Source: Tritonibacter litoralis (GTDB lineage: Bacteria; Pseudomonadota; Alphaproteobacteria; Rhodobacterales; Rhodobacteraceae). Taken from it: a stretch of DNA of 64,000 nucleotides. Below are positions 9,291-18,961 of this stretch, one piece after another. Below the pieces are notes generated by a model, which ran no database searches, had not been told where the DNA came from, and saw only the letters and a program-made list of their open reading frames with translations. Position 1 is the first letter of the stretch. Each line of letters opens with the position of its first letter. The stretch is from positions 186,001-250,000 of the forward strand of contig NZ_WIBF01000003.1 in assembly GCF_009496005.1 (NCBI RefSeq). Direction: 5' to 3'. The translations under genes and the position numbers were made by a program.

Positions 9291-10568
9291 TTGGTGCTGC
9301 CTGACCGAAACAACGACGATACGGAGCCGGTTCAAATGACTGGAACGATCCGGCGCGTCTTGGTTGTCGACGACAGCCGCTTGCAGCGGCGAATTCTTGT
9401 GGCCTCCTTGAAAAAATGGGGGTTCGACGTTGTCGAAGCAGACAGCGGTGCGTCGGCGATGGAGATCTGTCGTGAAGAATCCCCGGATCTGATCCTGAGC
9501 GATTGGATGATGCCGGGCATGAACGGGTTGGAATTCTGCCGCAATCTGCGGAAGTTAAATTCCGACAATTATAGCTATTTTATTCTGCTAACTTCCAAGA
9601 GTGAAAAGAATGAGGTTGCCGAAGGTTTGCACTCGGGCGCCGATGATTTTCTCACCAAACCGGTCAGCTCGGATGAATTAAGGGCGCGTATTTCGGCGGG
9701 TGAGCGGATCTTGCGGATGCAGCGGGAGTTGTCAGAGAAAAACCGGATCGTCTCGGAAACGCTGGATGAGCTGCAGCGGGTGTATGACGCCATCGACAAG
9801 GATTTGATGCAGGCGCGGAAAATCCAGGAATCTCTTGTTCCTGAATTTTCTTGTTCCTATGGCGAGTCAAACGTCAGTCTTTTGCTGAAACCTTGTGGCC
9901 ACATTGGCGGTGACCTTGTTGGAATGTTCTCACCGGGGATTAACCGGCTGGGGTTCTATTCCATCGATGTGTCGGGCCACGGTATTACCTCGGCGATGAT
10001 GACCGCGCGTCTTGGAGGCTATCTCTCATCCAGCCACTTTGACCAGAACGTCGCGATGGAGCAGCGCTTCAACCGGTATTTTGCGCTGAAGCCGCCAGAG
10101 GATGTCGCAAGCCTTTTGAATGCGCGCCTGATCGCGGACACAGGTATCGAAGAATATTTCACAATGGCCTATTGCACGGTCGACCTGCGCAGCGGGTTGT
10201 TGAAACTGGTGCAGGCCGGACACCCGCATCCGTTACTGATCCGCAAGGACGGCACGATGGAGTACATCGGCCAAGGTGGCGTTCCGGTAGGTTTGGTCCC
10301 TGACATCGCCTACACACGTGAAGAACTAGTGCTGGAACAGGGCGATCGACTGTTGTTATATTCTGACGGGTTCACCGAAGCGCGGCTGGAAAACGGTGAG
10401 ATGCTTGAGGATGAAGGCCTGATGGATCTGGTGCGCAAATGCGATACCGGTCAAAACGGGCAGGAATTCCTGGATGAGCTTTATTGGAACCTCACCCAGA
10501 TCATGTCCAAAGAGCACGGTCTGGAAGACGATGTCTCCGCAACCTTGTTTGAATACAACGGTCCCTAA
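9291..10568 (+). CDS. Response regulator fused to PP2C (SpoIIE/RsbU-type) phosphatase
   Basis: 425 residues. An N-terminal receiver domain (residues ~20-140) has acidic pocket D27/D28, phospho-acceptor D71 in LILSDWMMPG and the conserved lysine in DFLTKPV. A coiled linker (~145-180) leads to a PP2C/SpoIIE phosphatase (GGDLVGMF and YSIDVSGHGI supply metal-binding Asp residues). Such proteins dephosphorylate an anti-sigma-factor antagonist in a partner switch. Rhodobacter capsulatus RbaY, which affects gene-transfer-agent production, has this architecture, and I infer this is a candidate orthologue. GAGG at 9282 suits TTG at 9291 or GTG at 9294; an ATG lies at 9336. Confidence 0.85.
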   Translation: MVLPDRNNDDTEPVQMTGTIRRVLVVDDSRLQRRILVASLKKWGFDVVEADSGASAMEICREESPDLILSDWMMPGMNGLEFCRNLRKLNSDNYSYFILLTSKSEKNEVAEGLHSGADDFLTKPVSSDELRARISAGERILRMQRELSEKNRIVSETLDELQRVYDAIDKDLMQARKIQESLVPEFSCSYGESNVSLLLKPCGHIGGDLVGMFSPGINRLGFYSIDVSGHGITSAMMTARLGGYLSSSHFDQNVAMEQRFNRYFALKPPEDVASLLNARLIADTGIEEYFTMAYCTVDLRSGLLKLVQAGHPHPLLIRKDGTMEYIGQGGVPVGLVPDIAYTREELVLEQGDRLLLYSDGFTEARLENGEMLEDEGLMDLVRKCDTGQNGQEFLDELYWNLTQIMSKEHGLEDDVSATLFEYNGP

Positions 10569-10577
10569 GCCGCTGGT

Positions 10578-11021
10578 CTAGGCGCGGCGCAGCAATTCGC
10601 GCACAAAATAGCGGTCACCCGCATTGCCCAAACCTTCAGCTGCGTCCTCGGGCGACAGCCAAAGGGCTTCGTGCGCCTCCTCGACGGGCGGTCCAAGTCT
10701 GCGCACAGGGCGTGCTACATAGATGTGGCACAGTTTCTCAGCCCAAAGGTCATACTCGGGCATAAAAACAAATCGACGAAACACCCCGACTTTGCGCGGC
10801 GCGGCGATCGACCATCCGGTTTCTTCATAGACTTCGCGGTGCAAGGCGGGCAGGGGGTTTTCTCCCCGTTCGATGCCACCGCCTGGCAGTTGCAAATCGG
10901 GACCCGGATCCAACTGACAGGTCACCAACAGGCGTCCTTCACGCGGCAGGATCGCATAGGCTCCTGGTCGCGCACGATAGCGAATGCCCTTGGACGGGGG
11001 ATTACCAAAACGGGGGATCAT
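10578..11021 (-). CDS. Nudix hydrolase
   Basis: 147 residues with a complete Nudix box at about residues 48-70 (GGGIERGENPLPALHREVYE and so on, ending EETGW), so it hydrolyses a nucleoside diphosphate linked to some group; the substrate is not predictable. Convergent with the PP2C gene (9-base gap) and divergent from hslO. Confidence 0.85.
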   Translation of the reverse strand: MIPRFGNPPSKGIRYRARPGAYAILPREGRLLVTCQLDPGPDLQLPGGGIERGENPLPALHREVYEETGWSIAAPRKVGVFRRFVFMPEYDLWAEKLCHIYVARPVRRLGPPVEEAHEALWLSPEDAAEGLGNAGDRYFVRELLRRA

Positions 11022-11099
11022 GGGACTGCCCTCTTCACACTTGCGGTGTTAAGCCTATATAGGCTCGATATGCCAAAACCCGGCGTTTAAGGAAACCCC

Positions 11100-12086
11100 A
11101 TGACACTCGCTTCTAAAATCGCGTGGGACGATACGGTCCTGCCTTTCCAGCTTGATGCATCCGACATGCGCGGCCGTGTGGCGCGGTTGGACGGCGTGCT
11201 GGACGGAATTCTGAAACAGCATGATTATCCGCAGGTCGTTGAAGCGCTTGTGGCCGAAATGGCATTGCTGACCGCCCTGATTGGGCAGACCGTGAAACTG
11301 CAGTGGAAACTGTCCTTGCAGGTCCAGTCCAAAGGTGCGGTCCGGATGATTGCCACCGATTACTATGCCCCCGAACGCGAAGGCGAGCCGGCCCGGATCC
11401 GGGCCTATGCCAGCTTTGACGCGGATCGCCTCACTGATGGCGCGCCATTTGACCAGGTGGGCGACGGGTATTTCGCGATCATGATAGACCAGGGTGAGGG
11501 AATGAAGCCTTATCAGGGGATTACCCCCTTGGCCGGTGGATCGCTGTCGGCCTGTGCCGAAGCCTATTTTGCCCAATCCGAGCAGTTGCCAACCACGTTT
11601 AACCTGGAGTTCGGGCTTTCGTCAGAACCAGGCGTTGACGCCCATTGGCGGGCTGGTGGTGTGATGCTGCAGCACATGCCCAAAGCCTCCCCTTTTGTGG
11701 CGCAAAACGATGGGTCGGGGGACGTGCTCAGCCCGGCTGATCTGGTCTCAGGCGATGAGGAAGAGAACTGGAACCGCGTCAACATTCTGTTGGATACGGT
11801 CGACTCGCTGGAACTGATTGGGCCTTCGGTCACGCCGACCGATCTGCTTTTGCGTCTGTTTCATGAAGAACAACCGCGGGTCTTTGACGCGCAGCAGGTT
11901 CGATTTGGGTGCACCTGTTCCGAAGAGCGTGTGCGCCAGAGCCTGTCGATCTATTCGGCAAAGGACATCGAAAAGATGACCAACGAACACGGGCGCGTCA
12001 CAGCGGATTGCCAATTCTGCAGCGCGCATTACGATCTGGATCCCAAGACTTTGGGATTTGATGCGGAAAAGCCAACAGGTGCATGA
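11100..12086 (+). CDS. hslO: Redox-regulated chaperone Hsp33
   Basis: Cytoplasmic holdase switched on by oxidative unfolding. 328 residues. The zinc/redox switch is intact at the C-terminus: C271-x-C273 (FGCTCSEE) and C304-x-x-C307 (DCQFCSAH). The end overlaps the start of the following nudix gene by 26 bases, so hslO, the CoA pyrophosphatase and cca form one tightly packed unit. Confidence 0.93.
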   Translation: MTLASKIAWDDTVLPFQLDASDMRGRVARLDGVLDGILKQHDYPQVVEALVAEMALLTALIGQTVKLQWKLSLQVQSKGAVRMIATDYYAPEREGEPARIRAYASFDADRLTDGAPFDQVGDGYFAIMIDQGEGMKPYQGITPLAGGSLSACAEAYFAQSEQLPTTFNLEFGLSSEPGVDAHWRAGGVMLQHMPKASPFVAQNDGSGDVLSPADLVSGDEEENWNRVNILLDTVDSLELIGPSVTPTDLLLRLFHEEQPRVFDAQQVRFGCTCSEERVRQSLSIYSAKDIEKMTNEHGRVTADCQFCSAHYDLDPKTLGFDAEKPTGA

Positions 12087-12675
12087 GCTGATCAAAAACC
12101 TGGCTTTGGCCTTGGGACGTGCCGGTGACGGCTCGTCCGATTTCGATTTGAACCCGGATGTTCAACTGCCACCAAGCCGCAAACTTCGCCCCGCAGGTGT
12201 TTTGATCCCCATTATCGCACATCCGGATGGGCCGCGTGTTATTCTGACGAAACGCTCTTCGGCGCTGAAACACCATCCGGGCCAGATCGCCTTTCCCGGC
12301 GGCAAAGTGGATGAAGGTGACGCTGGCGTGGTGGCCGCTGCTCTGCGCGAAGCGCATGAGGAAATCGGCCTGCCGCCCAATGTGGTGCGGGTGATCGGTG
12401 AGCTGCCGAACCACGAAACGGTCACCGGGTTTCAGGTGACGCCTGTTGTAGCGATTGTCGAACAGGCATTTGAAGTGCGGCCCGAACCGGGTGAGGTCGC
12501 CGAGGTCTTCACCGTGCCTTTGGCGCATGTTTCAGATCCCGCCAATTTTGTGGTGCAAGGTCGCCGGTGGCGCGGCCAGCGACGGTATTACTATACGGTG
12601 CCTTACGGCCCCTATTACATCTGGGGGGCTTCGGCCCGGATGTTGCGCAGCCTTGCGGACCGGATGACAGAATGA
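12061..12675 (+). CDS. Nudix CoA pyrophosphatase (NudL-like)
   Basis: 204 residues. The extended motif LTKRSSALKHHPGQIAFPGG runs directly into the Nudix box (GGKVDEGDAG...REAHEEIGL, residues ~80-103). That upstream extension marks the CoA-pyrophosphatase (UPF0035) branch, which cleaves coenzyme A to 4'-phosphopantetheine and 3',5'-ADP. Start at the ATG at 12061, one codon inside a TTG; it overlaps hslO. Its stop overlaps the cca start (ATGA). Confidence 0.88.
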   Translation: MRKSQQVHELIKNLALALGRAGDGSSDFDLNPDVQLPPSRKLRPAGVLIPIIAHPDGPRVILTKRSSALKHHPGQIAFPGGKVDEGDAGVVAAALREAHEEIGLPPNVVRVIGELPNHETVTGFQVTPVVAIVEQAFEVRPEPGEVAEVFTVPLAHVSDPANFVVQGRRWRGQRRYYYTVPYGPYYIWGASARMLRSLADRMTE

Positions 12676-13832
12676 CTCGCATCGACCAACCCTGGCTGAC
12701 AGCCACCAGCAGCCAAACCGTGTGCCAGGCGCTGACGGCACAGGGCGCGCAGGTGTTTTTTGTCGGGGGCTGTGTGCGCAACGCGTTGTTGGGCGCGCCT
12801 GTCTCGGACCTTGATATCTGCACGGATGCGCGGCCCAATACGGTTGTGGAACTGGCCAAAACTGCCGGGATCAAGGCTATTCCCACCGGGATCGACCACG
12901 GCACGGTTACTTTGGTCCAGGAGGGCGTGCCGTTTGAGGTCACGACCTTTCGCAAGGATGTCGCAACGGATGGTCGCCGCGCTGTTGTTGCTTTTGCCGA
13001 CACCATCGACGCGGATGCGCGCCGCCGCGATTTCACAATGAACGCGCTTTATGCGGATCCTCAGGGGCGTGTGTTTGACCCGCTTGGCGGGCTGAAGGAT
13101 CTGGTAAATCGTCGTGTACGCTTTATCGGAACCGCCCAGAACCGCATTCGCGAGGATTTTCTGCGCACGCTTCGCTATTTCCGGTTTCACGCCTGGTATG
13201 GTGACGCCGCGGCCGGGATGGATCCAGAGGCTTTGGCTGCAATTGCAGAAAACCTGGACGGTCTGCCACAATTGTCGCGGGAACGTGTGACCCATGAGGT
13301 GCTGAAACTGCTGTCGGCGCCAGATCCAGCGCCTGCGGTGGCTGCTATGCGCCAGACAGGTGTTCTGGCAACCGTGTTGCCCGGAACGGATGATCGGGCG
13401 CTGTCGCTGTTGATCCATTTCGAAGAGCAATCCGCGCCCTGCGATCCGATCGCACGCCTTGCTGCGCTGGGCGAGGCGAAGATCATTGGCGAAAGCCTTC
13501 GACTCAGTAAAGCGCAGGACAGACATCTGGCAGAGCTGCGTGCAGCGGCAATCGGAACCGCAGGGCCAGGTGAACTAGCTTATCGGCTTGGCCGTCAGGA
13601 TGCACTGGCAGCTTGCCAATTGCGGGCAGCTTTGTTGGAAACACCTCTTGCACCGGATCTTCAAGCGGAACTTGCCGCAGGATCTGCAGCGGTGTTTCCC
13701 GTCACCGCGCGTGATTTGATGCCCGGCAAAACTGGCGCGGCGCTGGGCGCGGCTCTTAAAAAACTGGAGGCGGCCTGGATCTCCAGCCAGTTTACCCTCA
13801 GTCGAACTGAGCTGCTAGACCAGCTGGATTGA
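12672..13832 (+). CDS. cca: CCA tRNA nucleotidyltransferase / poly(A) polymerase family
   Basis: Adds or repairs the CCA end of tRNAs. 386 residues from the ATG at 12672, which overlaps the preceding stop; a longer in-frame extension lies inside the nudix gene and is rejected. The catalytic core is FVGGCVRNALLGAPVSDLDI (GG at 32-33, D46/D48), followed by RRRDFTMNAL (~117-126) and the tRNA/nucleotide-binding helices. The two tRNA-Leu genes in this window already encode CCA, so for them it would serve in repair. Confidence 0.93.
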   Translation: MTRIDQPWLTATSSQTVCQALTAQGAQVFFVGGCVRNALLGAPVSDLDICTDARPNTVVELAKTAGIKAIPTGIDHGTVTLVQEGVPFEVTTFRKDVATDGRRAVVAFADTIDADARRRDFTMNALYADPQGRVFDPLGGLKDLVNRRVRFIGTAQNRIREDFLRTLRYFRFHAWYGDAAAGMDPEALAAIAENLDGLPQLSRERVTHEVLKLLSAPDPAPAVAAMRQTGVLATVLPGTDDRALSLLIHFEEQSAPCDPIARLAALGEAKIIGESLRLSKAQDRHLAELRAAAIGTAGPGELAYRLGRQDALAACQLRAALLETPLAPDLQAELAAGSAAVFPVTARDLMPGKTGAALGAALKKLEAAWISSQFTLSRTELLDQLD

Positions 13833-13979
13833 GCCGCGATTGTATCAATCGCCGCGCTTTTGGTGACCTGCGCGGGGCTTTGCATTACATGTTCCACTGA
13901 CCCAAGCATGCAGCCTTATTGTTAACTGCATGCGATAGGCTTGTTTTTGATCCCGTGCGCACGTTTTTCGGAGACAGTT

Positions 13980-15818
13980 ATGTTTCGCCTGTTTGAAAAT
14001 CTGGTTGATCCCTACGTCGACTACGACGAGACCGCCCAACCGCCCCAGACCTTGGCTGCGTTCTTTCGGTACTATTCGGTGCCGTTTCGTAGGCTGTTCT
14101 GGGCGACCGCCATTATGTCTGTTGTTGTGGCCGCGATTGAGATCGGGCTGATCTATTACATGGGCCGGGTCGTCGACATTCTGGTGGGGGATCCAGCAGA
14201 AGTCTGGGATCAATATGGCAATGAATTGCTGTGGGTTGCAGCGTTTATCCTGCTGTTGCGCCCGTTGATTCAGATGCTGGATGTCTTGTTTCTCAACAAC
14301 GCAATCATCCCGAATTACGGCACGATCATTCGCTGGCGGGCGCATAAACATGTGCTGCGCCAATCCGTGGGTTGGTTTGAAAATGACTTTGCTGGACGGA
14401 TTGCCAACCGGATCATGCAAACCCCTCCTGCGGCGGGTGAAGTGGTGTTTCAGGCCTTTGACGCGATCACCTTTGCCACGGCCTATCTGGTTGGCGCGGC
14501 CATTATGCTGTGGTCTGCGGATCCGCGCCTGTTGCTGCCATTGGCGGTCTGGGCGCTGCTTTATGCAGGACTAATGCGCTGGACGCTGAAACGGGTTGGT
14601 CCCGCCAGCGAAGCCGCGTCCAACGCTCGGTCTGTTGTCACCGGTCGCGTCGTGGACAGCTATTCCAACATTCACTCGGTCAAGATGTTCGCCCATCATG
14701 ATCGGGAACTGGATTATGCAAAAGAAGCGATCGAGGATACGCGCACCACGGTGCAGGCTGAAATGCGGATCTATACCACAATGGATGCCGTTTTGGTGTC
14801 CTTGAACGGTCTGTTGATCGTCGGCGTTGTCGGTTGGGGAATAGCGCTGTGGTTGCAGGGCAATGCCTCGGCCGGTGTGGTTGCGGCGGCCACGGCTTTG
14901 ACATTGCGCCTGAATGCTATGACTGGCTGGATCATGTGGGCGTTGACCACGTTTTTCCGCCAGTTGGGTGTGGTTTCTGAGGGGATGGAGACGATCTCGC
15001 AACCGATTGATCTGCAGGATGCGCCGGATGCTCAGCCCTTGATCCTGGACCAAGGACGGATCGAGATCATGGAACTCAGCCACCACTATGGGCGTGGGCA
15101 GGGGGGATTGGACCGGATCTCCTTGTCGATCCAACCAGGTGAAAAGATTGGTTTGGTCGGGCGTTCCGGGGCGGGTAAATCCACCTTGGTCAAACTGCTC
15201 TTGCGGTTTTATGAGGCCGAAGGCGGCAGTATTCAGATCGATGGCCAAGACATTCGTCAGGTGACGCAGGACAGCCTGCGGCGCAATATTGGCATGGTGC
15301 AACAGGATTCATCCCTGCTGCACCGTTCGGTTCGGGACAATATCCTTTATGGACGTCCAGAAGCGAGTGAGGCTGAGATGCTGGCCGCGGCCAAACAGGC
15401 CGAAGCGGATGGTTTCATTGCAGATCTTCAAGATCCCAAGGGCCGCGGTGGCTTTGACGCTCATGTTGGCGAACGGGGTGTGAAACTGTCGGGTGGGCAA
15501 CGCCAACGGGTGACTCTGGCCCGTGTGATCCTGAAAGACGCGCCAATTCTTGTGCTGGATGAAGCAACATCAGCGCTGGATTCTGAGGTCGAAGCGGCCA
15601 TTCAGAACACGCTTTATGGGATGATGGAAGGCAAGACCGTGATTGCCATTGCCCACCGTCTGTCCACCATTGCCCAGATGGATCGCATTCTGGTTTTGGA
15701 TGACGGAAAAATCGTCGAAGAGGGCACACACTCTGAGCTTTTGCACAAAGAAGGCCTATATGCACAGTTCTGGTCCCGACAATCGGGTGGGTTCCTGAAC
15801 CTTGAGGCAGCGGAATGA
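13980..15818 (+). CDS. ABC exporter half-transporter A (permease-ATPase fusion)
   Basis: 612 residues. Residues ~40-350 are a six-helix type-1 exporter membrane domain; the ATPase has Walker A GRSGAGKST (~394-402), signature LSGGQRQR (~503) and Walker B ILVLDEATSALDSE, all canonical. Start ATG 13980 with GGAGAC upstream. The stop overlaps the start of a second, clearly paralogous half-transporter, so the pair very probably forms a heterodimer. The substrate is unknown: lipid, peptide and drug exporters all share this fold. No dedicated substrate gene is adjacent. Confidence 0.9.
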   Translation: MFRLFENLVDPYVDYDETAQPPQTLAAFFRYYSVPFRRLFWATAIMSVVVAAIEIGLIYYMGRVVDILVGDPAEVWDQYGNELLWVAAFILLLRPLIQMLDVLFLNNAIIPNYGTIIRWRAHKHVLRQSVGWFENDFAGRIANRIMQTPPAAGEVVFQAFDAITFATAYLVGAAIMLWSADPRLLLPLAVWALLYAGLMRWTLKRVGPASEAASNARSVVTGRVVDSYSNIHSVKMFAHHDRELDYAKEAIEDTRTTVQAEMRIYTTMDAVLVSLNGLLIVGVVGWGIALWLQGNASAGVVAAATALTLRLNAMTGWIMWALTTFFRQLGVVSEGMETISQPIDLQDAPDAQPLILDQGRIEIMELSHHYGRGQGGLDRISLSIQPGEKIGLVGRSGAGKSTLVKLLLRFYEAEGGSIQIDGQDIRQVTQDSLRRNIGMVQQDSSLLHRSVRDNILYGRPEASEAEMLAAAKQAEADGFIADLQDPKGRGGFDAHVGERGVKLSGGQRQRVTLARVILKDAPILVLDEATSALDSEVEAAIQNTLYGMMEGKTVIAIAHRLSTIAQMDRILVLDDGKIVEEGTHSELLHKEGLYAQFWSRQSGGFLNLEAAE

Positions 15819-17653
15819 TTATCGACAAACTCATAAACCCCTTTAAACCGGCTAACGGCCCGCCACCGCGGACGCTTGGGGCCTTTATGAGATGGTGCTT
15901 GTCGGGGGCTTGGCTGGCGCTGGGCCTTGCAACCCTGTTTTCGGCCCTTGCTGGTGCAGTAGAGGCGGGGACCGCATTTATCCTGGGTATGGTGATCGAC
16001 CGCGCGATTGCCAGCGGACCGGATCAGTTTTTCAACGCCGCCAATATTGCTGCATTAATGGCCGCGCTCGGGTTTTTCCTATTGGTACGGCCGGTGCTGT
16101 TTGGGCTGTCGTCGGCGTCGAACTCGATCATTGTGATGCCCAATATCAATCCGCTGGTCCTGTCGCGCCTGAACCGTTGGACGCTGGGTCAGTCGGTTGG
16201 CTATTTCGACGATGATTTTGCAGGGCGCATTGCTCAAAAACAGATGCAGACGGCCACCGCTGTGACCAATGTGACATCGGAAATGATCAATGTGGTCGCC
16301 TTTGCGCTGGCTTCGCTTGCCGGCGCCATGATCCTGTTGGGGACCGTGGATCTGCGCATTACGGTTTTGTTTCTGGTCTGGCTGGTTGGCTATTTTGCGC
16401 TGATCCGGTGGTTTATGCCGCGCATCCGCAAACGATCGGCAGCGCGTGCCGGGGCACGCGCTACGGTGTCGGGGCAGGTGGTGGATACGCTGACCAATAT
16501 CCGCACCGTCAAACTGTTTGCGCATGACCAGTTTGAAGAACACAGCGCGCTGGATGCGATGGTCAACTTTCGCAAAAAGGCGCTGCAATTTGGGTATCTT
16601 TCTGCCGGTTTCCGGTTCTCGCTGATGGCGTTGGCCGGTGTACTGCCGGTGATGTTGATTGGCGCGACGCTGTATCTGTGGCGCATCGGTGTCGCAAGCG
16701 AAGGTGACATTGTGGCCGCTGGTGCCGTCTCTATTCGGATTGCACAGATGACCGGTTGGGTCAGCTTTACGCTGATGGGCATCTATTCCAACGTGGGAGA
16801 GATCGAAAACGGCATGTCGACCCTTGCTGTGCAGAACCGCATTGCAGATCAAAGCGACAAACAGCTTAAGGTGCACGACGGGGCGATCACGTTTGACAAG
16901 GCCAGCTTCTCCTATGGGCGGGACATCGGCGGCGTGCGTGGGCTCGATTTTCAGGCCAAAGCCGGTGAAAAATTGGGTATTGTTGGCGCATCGGGGGCCG
17001 GGAAATCAACGCTCGTGTCCTTGTTGCTGCGCTTGTACGAGGCCGAGGCCGGTCGGATCTTGATTGATGATCAGGACATTTCAGAGGTCACTCAGGATTC
17101 CTTGCGGCGTCACATTGGAATGGTCACGCAAGAGACTGCGATGTTCAACCGCTCGGCGCGCGACAACATCCTGTATGGTCGCCCCGACGCCAGCGAAGAC
17201 GACATGATTGCCGCCGCCAAAAAGGCCGAAGCCCATGGGTTTATCCAAGATCTGCGGGACGGGCAGGGGCGTACCGGGTATGATGCGCATCTGGGAGATC
17301 GCGGTGTGAAACTGTCCGGTGGTCAGCGACAGCGGATCGCCTTGGCCCGCGCCATTTTGAAAGACGCGCCCATTTTGGTTCTGGATGAAGCCACATCCGC
17401 CCTGGATTCCGAAGTTGAGGCCGCAATCCAATCCGCGCTGAGCCGTGTGATGGAGGGTAAAACCGTTCTGGCGATTGCGCACCGCTTGTCGACGCTCAGC
17501 GAAATGGACCGGATCATTGTTCTGGACCAAGGGCAGATTGTCGAATCCGGCAGCCATGATGCGCTGTTGGCCCAAGGCGGGCGCTATGCGAAATTCTGGA
17601 GCCGCCAATCAGGTGGGTTCATCGACATGGAACAGATCAACGCCGCGGAATAG
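15815..17653 (+). CDS. ABC exporter half-transporter B (permease-ATPase fusion)
   Basis: 612 residues, the same length and layout as the gene before it: type-1 exporter membrane domain, then an ATPase with Walker A GASGAGKST (~390), LSGGQRQR (~500) and Walker B. The two share long identical runs (ILVLDEATSALDSEVEAAIQ, AHRLST, FWSRQSGGF), indicating an old tandem duplication. Both nucleotide sites look intact, unlike the asymmetric TmrAB or BmrCD type. The four-base overlap points to translational coupling and a heterodimer. Confidence 0.9.
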   Translation: MIIDKLINPFKPANGPPPRTLGAFMRWCLSGAWLALGLATLFSALAGAVEAGTAFILGMVIDRAIASGPDQFFNAANIAALMAALGFFLLVRPVLFGLSSASNSIIVMPNINPLVLSRLNRWTLGQSVGYFDDDFAGRIAQKQMQTATAVTNVTSEMINVVAFALASLAGAMILLGTVDLRITVLFLVWLVGYFALIRWFMPRIRKRSAARAGARATVSGQVVDTLTNIRTVKLFAHDQFEEHSALDAMVNFRKKALQFGYLSAGFRFSLMALAGVLPVMLIGATLYLWRIGVASEGDIVAAGAVSIRIAQMTGWVSFTLMGIYSNVGEIENGMSTLAVQNRIADQSDKQLKVHDGAITFDKASFSYGRDIGGVRGLDFQAKAGEKLGIVGASGAGKSTLVSLLLRLYEAEAGRILIDDQDISEVTQDSLRRHIGMVTQETAMFNRSARDNILYGRPDASEDDMIAAAKKAEAHGFIQDLRDGQGRTGYDAHLGDRGVKLSGGQRQRIALARAILKDAPILVLDEATSALDSEVEAAIQSALSRVMEGKTVLAIAHRLSTLSEMDRIIVLDQGQIVESGSHDALLAQGGRYAKFWSRQSGGFIDMEQINAAE

Positions 17654-17691
17654 TGCTTTTGTGATTGCTCTGGCTTCGTTATCACGCGGCT

Positions 17692-18939
17692 ATGACAGAT
17701 ACAGACAGACTTCAGTTCACGATCAATCGCCTTGGCCATCAGGGTGATGGCGTTGCCGATGGCCCGATCTTTGCCCGCCGCACCCTGCCGGGCGAGGTGG
17801 TCAGCGGTGTGGTGAATGGCCAGACCCTGACAGATATCCGGATTGAAATGCCAAGCGATAACCGGGTGCAGGCCCCGTGCCGTCATTACAAGGCCTGTGG
17901 CGGCTGCAGCCTGCAGCATGCAACGCCAGAATTTGTGGCGGGTTGGAAGCTTGATTTTGTCCGCAATGCGCTGTTGGCCCAGGGGATCAAGGCTGACTTC
18001 CGTCCCGTCCACACCTCGCCAGAGCGGTCGCGTCGTCGCGCGACCTTTGCCGCGCGCCGCACCAAAAAGGGCGCACAGGTTGGGTTCCATGGCGCGGCCT
18101 CGGACGTGATCACCGAAATCCCGGATTGTATCCTTCTGGATCCCGGATTGATCGCTGCCCTGCCGCTGGTCGCGGAATTGGCCAAATTGGGTGCCAGCCG
18201 AAAAACCGCGCTGGCGGTGACGGTGACGCTGTCGGCCATCGGTCTGGACGTTCTGGTGCGCAATGGCAAACCGCTGGACACAGATCTTCGGATTGGTCTG
18301 GCACAGCTGGTCGGCACATTTGGCGTCGCGCGTCTGGCGTGGGAGGATGAGCTGATTGCAATGGAACAGCCGCCGACCCAGGCCTTTGGCGATGCGCTGG
18401 TCTGCCCGCCGCCGGGTGCGTTTCTGCAAGCAACCAAAGACGGCGAACACGCCTTGCTGGAGGCGGTGTCAGAAATCACCCAAGGTGCCAAGCGGATCAT
18501 CGATCTGTTTGCGGGTTGCGGGACCTTCTCCCTGCCGTTGGCCAAACAAGCCGAGGTCCACGCGGTCGAAGGTGAAGATACCATGATTGCGGCCCTTGAT
18601 GCTGGGTGGCGCAAGGCGCAAGGCCTGCACACCGTGACCTCAGAGGTGCGCGACCTGTTTCGGCGTCCGATCCTGCCGGATGAGCTGGCCCCCTTTGATC
18701 ATGCGTTTGACGCGGCGGTGATTGACCCGCCACGTGCCGGGGCCGAAGCCCAGACCCGCGAATTGGCCGCCGCCCGTGTGCCGATTGTTGCCTATGTCTC
18801 TTGCAATCCGGTCACATTTGCCCGTGATGCCAAGCTTTTGGTGGATGCAGGGTATCGGCTCAACTGGGTTCAGGTGGTAGATCAATTCCGATGGGCGGCC
18901 CACGCAGAGCTGGTTGCCTCTTTCACGCTGAAATCTTGA
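17692..18939 (+). CDS. 23S rRNA (uracil-C5)-methyltransferase, RlmD/TrmA family
   Basis: Iron-sulfur, SAM-dependent RNA m5U methyltransferase, 415 residues from the ATG at 17692. An N-terminal TRAM-like RNA-binding region (~1-55) precedes the Fe-S cysteines C63, C69 and C72 (CRHYKACGGC), with the fourth ligand probably near residue 146. The SAM loop is DLFAGCGTFSLPL; the catalytic cysteine is C371 in YVSCNPVTFARD. The target in this organism (U1939 or U747 of 23S rRNA) cannot be settled from sequence alone. Confidence 0.87.
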   Translation: MTDTDRLQFTINRLGHQGDGVADGPIFARRTLPGEVVSGVVNGQTLTDIRIEMPSDNRVQAPCRHYKACGGCSLQHATPEFVAGWKLDFVRNALLAQGIKADFRPVHTSPERSRRRATFAARRTKKGAQVGFHGAASDVITEIPDCILLDPGLIAALPLVAELAKLGASRKTALAVTVTLSAIGLDVLVRNGKPLDTDLRIGLAQLVGTFGVARLAWEDELIAMEQPPTQAFGDALVCPPPGAFLQATKDGEHALLEAVSEITQGAKRIIDLFAGCGTFSLPLAKQAEVHAVEGEDTMIAALDAGWRKAQGLHTVTSEVRDLFRRPILPDELAPFDHAFDAAVIDPPRAGAEAQTRELAAARVPIVAYVSCNPVTFARDAKLLVDAGYRLNWVQVVDQFRWAAHAELVASFTLKS

Positions 18940-18961
18940 GTTAACTGGGAAGCAAGACCTG

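Noticed and set aside
13980-17653. Asymmetric ABC exporter with one dead ATPase site
   Set aside because: Both halves have canonical Walker A, signature and Walker B glutamate, so there is no sign of a degenerate site.
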